64,000 bases of DNA from Sorangium cellulosum So0157-2 (lineage in GTDB: Bacteria; Myxococcota_A; Polyangia; Polyangiales; Polyangiaceae): assembly GCF_000418325.1 (NCBI RefSeq), contig NC_021658.1:4327501-4391500 (forward strand). Direction: 5' to 3'. Each line of letters begins with the position of its first letter. The stretch's first letter is position 1. The position numbers and the translations under genes are program-made. Under the pieces are notes generated by a model. The model ran no database searches. It was not told the DNA's origin and saw only the letters and a program-made list of their open reading frames with translations. Positions 35,498 through 43,800 of the stretch are shown here, in pieces.

Positions 35498-35926
35498 GGT
35501 CGTTGTTCCTCAATGCGCGAGGATGCGCAATGGCTTGCGCTCCCGCGGTGTGCGCGGTCGCGGCGCGTGCACACGGATCCGACGCCTGGGCGCCTTGATC
35601 CGTCATGCTGTCGACGTCCAGCGCGCGCGCCTGGTAAGCATCCGCCATGCCGGTGACCCCTCGACCGACATGCAGCGGTTTCATGGGATCAGCCGGTCAC
35701 GATCCGACGCTCGTGCGAGCCTGCCCGCGCAGGCAACTTGCGCTGGAGTTCGCCTGCCGAAGCGCTGTAGCCGCCGCGCCGTTCCGTGGCGACCGGCCTC
35801 ACGGAGCCAGTTGTCGCGCTGGCACGCTGGCACGCTGGCACGCGGGCACGCGGGCACGTAGCTCCTGCGACGTGCCCTGCCCGGTTGCGGCCACGATCGG
35901 CGATGCGGGAACCGGACCCGGGCGGA
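35498..35926. other. intergenic region with an 8-bp tandem repeat
   Basis: No convincing gene. At 35821-35860 the unit ggcacgct/ggcacgcg is repeated five times. The rest shows no codon bias or recognisable motif, and includes the promoter region of the FG-GAP gene on the minus strand. Confidence 0.55.
35821..35860. repeat. 8-bp tandem repeat, five copies
   Basis: Units ggcacgct (two), ggcacgcg (two) and a final ggcacgta. Intergenic, so length changes would not alter a protein. Confidence 0.8.
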
Positions 35927-36233
35927 GGCAAGATCGGCGCGCTGACGTTCTGGCTCAGCGCGATCAACAGCCGCGAGCGCATCGAGGCGTTCCGTGCGGC
36001 GGCCTCCGGCACGCCTTCGACCTGCAGCCGCCGGCCGAGGACCGGTTCGATATCGAGCTCGGGATGCGGATCGCCCGGGAGACCGTGCAGACCGGAGGGA
36101 TCGCCGGTGCCTCGGCGTCTGCGCCGAGAACGGCCTGTCGTGGGGCGCGGCCGCGAGGGCGCTGGGGCGCGCGGGGGAGCTCAAGATCGTCGCCTTCGAT
36201 CTCCTCACGGACACGCTCGCGATGCCTGGGGGC
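35927..36233 (+). pseudogene. frameshifted fragment of a sugar-binding (LacI/periplasmic-binding-type) protein
   Basis: Three plus-strand frames in succession give colinear pieces of one domain: GKIGALTFWLSAINSRERIE, then EDRFDIELGMRIARETVQ, then GVCAENGLSWGAAARALG and KIVAFDLLTDTLA. Together they read like the second half of a LacI-type or periplasmic sugar-binding fold, in which a variable 'I..V.A.N......A...L' strand is followed by 'KIVGFD'. Two frameshifts and the missing N-terminal half make it a relic. No start, ribosome site or downstream transporter genes are present. Confidence 0.55.
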
Positions 36234-36418
36234 GAGCCCACCAGCTCTGGAAAACAAGTGAGGCGAGGTACATGGGATGTGCCGTGCGGACCTGCTGATC
36301 GTGGGGTTGCCGCCGAGGATGTGTCCGCAAGGCGGCGACGTGGTGCGCGCGAGGCGCACCGAGGGCCAAATCGGGAGCGCGGGGAGGCGGTGAATCGGAC
36401 CGTGTTGCGCGGCCGGCC

Positions 36419-37883
36419 CTAACCCCCGAGCGGGGTGTCGAGCGCCTGCCGGCGCGACAGCGTCCGCAGCTTGCTCAGGGCGTTCTCCTCGATCTGCCGC
36501 ACCCGCTCCCGGCTCACCGAGAACATGCCCCCGATCTCGGCGAGCGTGTGCGTCTGCTCGCCGTCGAGGCCGAACCGGAGCCGCAGCACCTCGCGCTCGC
36601 GCGGGGTCAGCGACTGCAGCAGCGAGCGCACCTGCGTGTGCAGCCGCCGGTGGACCAGGAGCTCGTCCGGCGCCGCGTCCTCGCTCGCGAAGAAGTCGCC
36701 CGCGCGCGCGCCGTCGTCGTCCCCGACCGGAGCGTCCAGGTACACGAGCGGCAGCGCCATCTCCCGCAGCGTCTGGATCTTCTCCACCGGCAGCCCGCTC
36801 CGCTCGGCCACCTCCTCCGGCGCCGCCTCGCGCGCGTGCTCCTGCTCGAGCTCCTTGCGCGCCTGCAGCGCCCGGCGCCGGGTCTCGGCGAAGTGGACCG
36901 GCACCTTGATGACCTGGCCCTGGTAGAGCAACGCGCGCGAGAGCGCCTGCTTGATCCACCAGCTGGCGTACGTGCTGAACCGGTACCCGCGCCGGTAATC
37001 GAACTTCTCCGCCGCGCGCATCAGCCCGAGGTTGCCCTCCTGGATCAGATCGAGCAGCGGCACGCCGCGGTGCTTCAGCTGCCGGGCGGCCGACGCCACC
37101 AGGCGCAGGTTCGCGCGGACGATCTCGGCCCGCGCTTCCGCCGCCGCGCGGCGGGCGTCGCGCATCGCCGAGAGCGTCCCCTCGATCGCCGCGAGCTCGG
37201 GCGCCGCGAGCTCGGGCGCCCGCGAGCTCGGGCGCTTCCGCCGCCGCGCGGCGGGCGTCGCGCATCGCCGAGAGCGTCCCCTCGATCGCCGCGAGCTCGG
37301 GCGCCGCGAGCTCGGGCCCGCCGGCCGCGGCCGCGGCCTCGCGCAGCGCGCGCTCGATCCGCTCCTCCACCGCGGGGCCCAGGCGCGCGTCGGTGAGCCC
37401 GGCCGAGAGCTCACCCCGGGCTCCGCGCGACCCGGCCTCACCGGCCTCGGCCATGGACCGCGCGAGCCCGAGCAGCCGCGCGAGCCGCGCCGACGCCGCG
37501 TCGCGCACCTCCGCGTCCGCGTCCGCGTTCAGCAGCAGCTCGCTCACGGTGACCCGCCCCGCCCGGAGGTCGTCCGCGAGCGCCGCGAGCTCGCGCAGCG
37601 CGACGGGCGACGCCACCCAGGCCTCGATCCCCGCGCGCTCCGCCGACTCGATCCGCCGGCCGAGCTCCACCTCGAGATCTCGGCTGAGCGGCGCGTTGCG
37701 CGAGATCTCCTGCAGGTAGATCTCGGTCACGTCCTCGCCCGGCGGCGCAGCTCGCTCGCCGGGAGGCGCGCCCCACGGAGACGGCAGGGCCGCGCCGAGC
37801 CCGGCGTCGAGCTGCGCCTCGTCGCGAGCGTCCCTCTCTTCCCTCATCGTCGTTCCGGTCTCGCCCGCCAGGAGCGAGCTCAT
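36419..37883 (-). pseudogene. sigma-70 family RNA polymerase sigma factor, frameshifted by a 100-bp duplication
   Basis: The ATG at 37883 has ggag eight bases upstream. The first frame encodes region 1.2 (DVTEIYLQEISRNAPLSRDL) and an Ala/Arg/Glu-rich spacer. Regions 2-4 follow in another frame: DLIQEGNLGLMRAAEKFDYR, RFSTYASWWIKQA, then LTPREREVLRLRFGL and FSVSRERVRQIEENAL, ending at 36419. The frames are separated by a 100-bp tandem duplication (37132-37317). Removing one unit restores a continuous 454-codon gene like an RpoD/RpoH-type group 2 sigma factor. As written, translation from the start would run out of frame before region 2. Confidence 0.82.
37132..37317. repeat. 100-bp tandem duplication inside the sigma-factor gene
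   Basis: The 86-bp sequence at 37132-37217 recurs exactly at 37232-37317 (period 100). The 14-bp joint between copies is itself a partial copy of a gagctcgg-rich motif that also occurs inside the unit. Since 100 is not a multiple of three, the duplication shifts the reading frame. Confidence 0.9.
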
Positions 37884-38208
37884 GGGCTTCTCCTTCATCT
37901 CGATCGCTCCACCATGGGGCCGTGCCGCGGTGGTCCACCCGGCTGCGCACCGGAGCGCGAAGCCCTGGAGGCAATCCCCAGGAGGAACCACGGGCCGACG
38001 CCGGCCGTGCCACGGCAGAGCAAAGGGGCTCCGCCGGTCCCTGCACCGTAATCACTCGTTGCGCTCAGGAAAGGGCCCAGCGTGAGGAGGCGGGAAATGG
38101 GCGCGCCAGCGCGCGGCGCGGCGCCCGAGGCCCCCGGTCCGCCGTCGGACGCCGCGCGCGCCGCGCGCGGCGCGGGGCGCACGACGCCGACCGCGCGCCC
38201 GCGGCGCC
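37884..38208. other. 325-bp GC-rich intergenic region
   Basis: Lies between RNase J and the sigma-factor gene, both on the minus strand. It holds self-complementary GC tracts around 38150-38180 (gccgcgcgc/gcgcgcggc) that could fold after the RNase J stop, but no T-run. No gene or clear promoter was recognised. Confidence 0.45.
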
Positions 38209-39852
38209 TCACAGGAGCACGGCCAGGGGGAGCACGGCGGGGCGGCGCGAGGCTTCGCGCCGGAACACCCGCCGCACGCCGCGGCTGAGCGCGTCCTCCA
38301 GCGCCGGCGCCAGCGTGCGCGCCCCCGGCGACAGCGCCGCGAGCGCGTCGCGCGCGCTCGCGAGCGCGGCCGCGAACAGCGGGCCACCCTCCTCGAAGTG
38401 CGCCACCCCGCGCCCCAGGAGCTCGGGGCCGCGCAGGACCTCGCCCGTCTTGCGGTCGGCCACGACCAGCACCATCACGAGGCCCTGATCCGAGATCTGC
38501 TCGCGCTCGCGCAGCACCAGCTCCGAGACGTCGAGCCCGCCGCGCCCGTCGAGCCACACGCGCCCGCTCTTCACCGCGTCCCCGAGCCGCATCCGGCCGT
38601 CCTCGATGACCAGCGACTCGCCGTCCTCGACCACGAAGACCCCCGACGCCGGCACGCCCATCCGGAGCGCCGTGCGCGCGTGGGCGAGCAGCATCCGGTA
38701 CTCGCCGTGGATCGGGACGAAGTGCTCCGGCCGGACCGCGTCGAGGAGCACCTTCTGCTCCTCAGCCTGGGCGTGGCCGCTCGCGTGGATCGGATCGAGG
38801 CCGCGATCGAGCACCACGGCGCCGCGCCTCGCCAGGCGGTTGGCGAGCTGGCTGACGGCGATCTCGTTGCCGGGGATGGCGCGGGACGAGAAGATCACCG
38901 TGTCGCCCGGGTCGACCCGCAGCCGGTGGTGATCGCCGACGGCCATGCGCGCGAGCGCGCTGTTCGGCTCGCCCTGCGCGCCCGAGGCGAGCACGATGAG
39001 GCGCTCGCGCGGGAGCGCGGCCGCCGTGGCGTCGTCGACGAGCACGCCGGGGGGGATGGTCAGGATGCCGATCTCCTCGGCGATCCGCGTGTTGGTCGCG
39101 AGGCTGCGCCCGGCGAGCACGACCTTGCGGCCGAGCTGGGCGGCGAGGTCGAGGACGCTCTGGACCCGGTGGACGTTGGAGGCGAACAGCGCGACAAGGA
39201 TGCGGCCCTTCGCCTCGCGGAACGGCCGGAGGAACCCCTCGGCCACCGCGGTCTCGCTCACCGACCAGCCGTCGCGCTCGGAGTTGGTGGAGTCGGACAG
39301 GAGGGCCGCCACGCCGGCGCGGCCGTACTCGGCGAAGCGGCCGAGATCGAGCCGCTCGCCGCCCACGGGGGTGAGATCGATCTTGTAGTCGCCGGTGTGG
39401 ATGAGGATGCCCTCGCCCGTCTCGATCGCGAAGCCGACCGCGTCGGGGATGGAGTGGGTCACGCGCAGGGGCTCGGCGCGGAACGGGCCCGCCGTGAAGT
39501 GCCGCTGGGGCTCGACCTCGCGGAGCGGCACGTCGATGCCGTGCTCGACGAGGCGCTCGCGCACGAGCCGGAGGGTGAAGCGCGTCCCGTACACGGGGAC
39601 CGGGAACTCGCGCAGCAGCGACGGCAGCCCGCCGATGTGATCCTCGTGGCCGTGCGTCACGATCACCGCGTCGACCCCGCCCGCCTCGCGCACGTAGCTG
39701 AGGTCGGGGATCGCCACCTCGACGCCGAGCACCTGGTCGTTGGGGAACATGACGCCGCAGTCGACGAGCACGCGGCGGCCATCCTCCTCGATCAGCATCG
39801 CATTCATCCCGACCTCACCGAGGCCGCCGAGAGGAATGATCCGGACTCCCAT
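38209..39852 (-). CDS. rnj: ribonuclease J
   Basis: 547 residues. Metallo-beta-lactamase domain with the RNase J metal site: VTHGHEDHIGG, then HTGDYKID and LLSDSTN, with later blocks FASNVHRVQ, LASGAQGEP and DPIHASGHA, followed by HGEYRML. These are the beta-CASP signatures. A C-terminal domain of about 90 residues completes the family layout. It is a 5'-3' exo- and endoribonuclease for mRNA and rRNA processing. ATG 39852 begins MGVRIIPLGGLGEVGMN, the usual N-terminus of the family. Divergent from the 180-residue membrane protein gene. Confidence 0.93.
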   Translation of the reverse strand: MGVRIIPLGGLGEVGMNAMLIEEDGRRVLVDCGVMFPNDQVLGVEVAIPDLSYVREAGGVDAVIVTHGHEDHIGGLPSLLREFPVPVYGTRFTLRLVRERLVEHGIDVPLREVEPQRHFTAGPFRAEPLRVTHSIPDAVGFAIETGEGILIHTGDYKIDLTPVGGERLDLGRFAEYGRAGVAALLSDSTNSERDGWSVSETAVAEGFLRPFREAKGRILVALFASNVHRVQSVLDLAAQLGRKVVLAGRSLATNTRIAEEIGILTIPPGVLVDDATAAALPRERLIVLASGAQGEPNSALARMAVGDHHRLRVDPGDTVIFSSRAIPGNEIAVSQLANRLARRGAVVLDRGLDPIHASGHAQAEEQKVLLDAVRPEHFVPIHGEYRMLLAHARTALRMGVPASGVFVVEDGESLVIEDGRMRLGDAVKSGRVWLDGRGGLDVSELVLREREQISDQGLVMVLVVADRKTGEVLRGPELLGRGVAHFEEGGPLFAAALASARDALAALSPGARTLAPALEDALSRGVRRVFRREASRRPAVLPLAVLL

Positions 39853-39965
39853 GGGCGCGCAGCCTAGCATCGCCCATCCCCGGAGAGCCGGCTCGTTCGC
39901 TGAAGAGGTGTGCGCGGTTGTGCTCCGGTCTGCGGATTGCTTCTCCCGCGTCACGGGAGGTATCC

Positions 39966-40508
39966 ATGGCACAATCCAACGTTTCTCTGGGCGCGGACGA
40001 CCTGCCGGCGACCCGCCTGCCGCCGGACGACCGGCCCACCGCAGAGCTCGAACGACCGGGCCTCTTCGCGCGGGAGACGCAGCAGAGGGCGACGATCCCC
40101 TCGAGGCCGCTCCTCGGCGTCCTGCCCCTCGCGCGCGTCGTCCCCCAGGACGTCCACTCCGTCATCGATTACTCGAATGGCATCATCGTCGCCCTCGCCG
40201 GCCTGTCCGCGCGCAAGCCGTCGGCGAGGATCGCCGGCGTGATCCTCGGCGCATCGGTCGTGTCGGTCTCCCTGCTCACCGACTATCGCCTCAGCCTGGC
40301 GAAGCTGATTCCGATCGAGGTGCACGAGGTCATCGACCACGCGTGGGGCGCGTCGGCGATCGCGGCGCCGTTCGTGCTCGGCTACGCGAAGCGCTCGCCG
40401 CTCGCCGCGCTCATCCACGCCGCCACGGGCGCGGCCACCATCCTCGGATCGCTGCTCACCGACTACCGCGCGGTGAGGGGCGTCGGCCGCCGGGCGCGCA
40501 TCGCGTAG
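39966..40508 (+). CDS. four-helix membrane protein with internally duplicated halves
   Basis: 180 residues. After an about 55-residue hydrophilic lead, two similar halves follow. Each begins with a VH(S/E)VID(Y/H) motif, has two hydrophobic helices and ends in SLLTDYR: VHSVIDYSNGIIVAL... then VHEVIDHAWGASAIAA... The arrangement resembles SPW-type and related small membrane proteins of unknown function. No catalytic residues are evident. It starts 113 bp from the RNase J start, in the opposite direction. Confidence 0.68.
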   Translation: MAQSNVSLGADDLPATRLPPDDRPTAELERPGLFARETQQRATIPSRPLLGVLPLARVVPQDVHSVIDYSNGIIVALAGLSARKPSARIAGVILGASVVSVSLLTDYRLSLAKLIPIEVHEVIDHAWGASAIAAPFVLGYAKRSPLAALIHAATGAATILGSLLTDYRAVRGVGRRARIA

Positions 40509-40808
40509 CCGCGCGCGCGCGCGCCGATCGACCGACCGACCGACCGACCGACCGACCGACCGCCCGACCGACCGACCGCCCGACCGACCGACCGACCGAC
40601 CGACCGACCGGCCGGCGACGCGCCTCCCGAGGTGCGCACTCGCCCCGCGCCGAGACCCGCCGTTCTCCGGCTCACCCGCGCTCCGCGAACTGCGGTGTCG
40701 CGCCGATCGGACTCGCGATCACCGCACCACGGCGCACATCACCCGCCCTGCCGCAGCGAGCTTAAGCGCTTGCCACGGGCGTTCCGCGCATGCAACCATC
40801 GACAAACC
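40509..40808. other. intergenic region with tetranucleotide repeat
   Basis: After a (GC)n tract the sequence holds about 20 units of gacc (40529-40610, with two small interruptions), then about 200 bp with no recognisable gene before the giant kinase start at 40809. Confidence 0.6.
40529..40610. repeat. (GACC)n microsatellite, about 20 units
   Basis: Tetranucleotide repeat with two interruptions (cgcccg). It is intergenic but upstream of the kinase gene, so copy number could affect promoter spacing. Confidence 0.9.
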
Positions 40809-43800
40809 ATGCGCAAGACCAGGATCGAAGCTCTGCCCTTCACACTGGTTGAGCAGATGTACGACACCGCGGATACCGTAATCTACCGCGCGAAGCGCGA
40901 CGCCGACGGTACCCCGGTGACGATCAAGGTGCTGAAGGGTGAGCACCCCGGCCAGCGGCATGTCGCGCAGCTCCGGCACGAGCTCGAGATCTCGCGTCAC
41001 CTCAACATCGATAGCGTCGTTCGCGCCCATCGGCTGGAGAGCATCCCGGGCGGGGCGGCGCTCGTGATGGAGTACTTCCCGGGGGTGCCGCTCGACAAGC
41101 TCGCCCGCTCGGCGCCGCTCGACCTCAAGGTCAAGCTGCGTATCGCCTCGTCGCTGGCCGGCACGCTGGCGGCGGTGCACGGCAAGCACGTCATCCACAA
41201 GGACGTCAAGCCGCAGAACATCCTGGTCAACCCGGAGACGTGGCAGGTCAAGCTGACGGACCTCGGCAGCTCGACGCGGCTCTCGGAGGAGACGCTGGCC
41301 GCGGAGCGCCCGGACCTGCTCGAGGGGACGCTGGCCTACATGTCGCCGGAGCAGACCGGCCGAATGAACCGCGTCATCGATTACCGGACTGACCTCTACT
41401 CGCTGGGAGTGACGCTGTACGAGCTCTTCGCCGGGGCGCTCCCCTTCCAGGCGGCCGATCCGGTCGACCTCATGCACAGCCACATCGCGCGGGTCGCGAC
41501 GCCGCTGTGCGAGCGTTCGCCGGAGATCCCGAGGGCCGTGTCCGACATCGTGCAGAAGCTGATGTCCAAGGTCGCCGAGGAGCGGTACCAGAGCGGGACC
41601 GGGCTCAAGGCCGATCTGGACGCGTGCCTCTCGGCGCTCGAGGCGACCGGTCGTATCGAGCCGTTCGAGCTCGGGTCGCGCGACGTCTCGAGCGAGCTCA
41701 GGCTGCCGCAGAAGCTCTATGGGCGCGACGCGCAGATGGCCGAGCTGCTCGCGGCCTTCGAGCGGGCGCGCGGGGGCCGGTGCGAGCTGCTGCTCATCGC
41801 GGGCGGCGCCGGGATCGGGAAATCGGCGCTCGTGAACGAGCTCCAGAAGGAGGTCGCGCAGCGGCGCGGGCAACTCATCGAGGGGAAGTTCGATCAGCTG
41901 AGCCGGAACATGCCGCACGCGCCCGTGGCGGGCGCGCTGCGCCAGCGCGTCCGGCAGCTCCTGACCGAGCCGGCCGAGTCGCTCGAGCAATGGAAGGACA
42001 AGCTCCTCGCGGCCGCGGGGAAGAACGCGCAGATCCTCGTGGAGCTCATCCCGGAGCTCGAGCTCGTCATCGGGCCGCAGCCCGCGGTGGCCGAGCTCGG
42101 GCCCAACGAGGCGCAGAACCGCTTCAACCTGGTGTTCCAGGACTTCTTGCGCGTCATCACGTCGGCGGAGCACCCGGTCGTGCTCTTCCTCGACGACCTC
42201 CAGTGGGCCGACTCGGCCTCGCTGAAGCTCTTGCACGTCGTCCTGATCGATCCGGGCGGGGCCTACCTGCTGATCATCGGCGCCTACCGCGACCAGGAGG
42301 CGATCGCGGGACAGCCGCTCATGACCTGGCTCGGCGAGCTCAAGGCGGCGGGCGTCCCGCGGCGCGAGCTCCTGCTCCCGCCGCTCTCGCTCGCGGACGT
42401 GCAGAAGCTCGTCGCGGACGCGCTGGCGGCGCGCCCGGAGCAGGTGCAGGCGCTCGCGGAGGTGCTGAATGCGACGAGCAAGGGCAATCCGTTCTTCCTG
42501 AGCCAGCTGCTCAAAGAGCTCTATGCGGCGGGGCTCGTGTCCTTCGACCCGGGCGCCGGGCGGTGGACGTGGGACCTCGAGCCGATCCGGCAGCGCTGGG
42601 GCGCCGTGAACGTGCACGATCTGCTCATCGACAAGATGCAGCGCCTCTCGCCGGGGACGCAGCTCGTGCTCCAGCTCGCCGCGTGCATCGGTCACCAGTT
42701 CGATCTGAAGACGCTGGCGACCGTGCGCGAGCTGCCGCCGGCGGACGTCGCGGCCGATCTCTGGGAGGCGCTGCGCGAGGGGCTCGTGCTGCCGCTCGAC
42801 TCCGACTACCGGCTGCTGCACGCGCCGGGCGGCGCACCGGCGGAGCTGCCGCTCTCGGTGCGGTACCGGTTCCTGCACGACCGGGGGCAGCAGGCGGCCT
42901 ACAGCCTGATCGAGGACGCGCGCAAGCAGGAGGTGCACCTCCGGATCGGCCGCCTCATGCGGGCGCAGCTGAGCGGGGAGCCGCGCGACGAGGATCTGTT
43001 CAAGGTCGTGAGCCACTGCAACATCGGCGCGGCGCTGATCGACGACCGGGCGGAGCAGCTGGAGCTCGCGCGGCTCAACCTCACCGTGGGCAAGCGCGCC
43101 AAGGCGTCCATGGCGCACGCGGCGGCGTCCGAGCACTTCAGGACGGGGCTGTCGCTGCTCGGGCCGCGGGGGTGGGAGGAGGACTACGCGCTCTCTTTCG
43201 CGCTGCACCGGGAGCGGGCGGAGTCCGAGTGGCTGAGCGGCAACGAGAAGCACGCGGAGGCCTCGATCCGCGAGCTCCTCGGGCACGCGCGCTCGCGCCT
43301 CGAGCGCGCGGAGGTCTATAACCTCCGGATCCTCGTGCACACGATGCGCGGGGAGTTCGAGGACGTGCTGCGGGTCGGCCGCGAGGGCGTGGCGCTCTTC
43401 GGGATCGACCTGCCGGAGCCGCTCGAGGCGATCCAGGCGGCGTTCGGGGCCGCGCTCGCGGAGATGCCGGTCCACCTGGCCGGCCGCCGCGTCGAGGAGC
43501 TCGCGGACGCGCCGTGGGTCGGCGACGAGGAGCAGCTGGCCGCGCTGCGGCTCCTGGCGGCGATGATCCCGGGGGCGTACACGCTCAATCCGGCGCTGCT
43601 CGCGCTCATCGCGGCGACCCAGGTCAACCTCTCGCTGAGGTACGGCAACTCGCCCGCGGCGGCGTGCGCGTACGGCCTCTACTGCCTGCTGCTCGCGGGG
43701 GGGATGGGGCGGCCCGAGGAGGCGCGGCGGTTCCAGGGCGTCTCGCTTTCGCTCTGCGAGCGGCCCGCGGGGGTGGAGCTCCAGTGCAAGGCGTACGTCG

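Noticed and set aside
36240..36418. Short frames between the sugar-binding relic and the sigma gene
   Set aside because: No start signals or family resemblance; probably trailing intergenic DNA.
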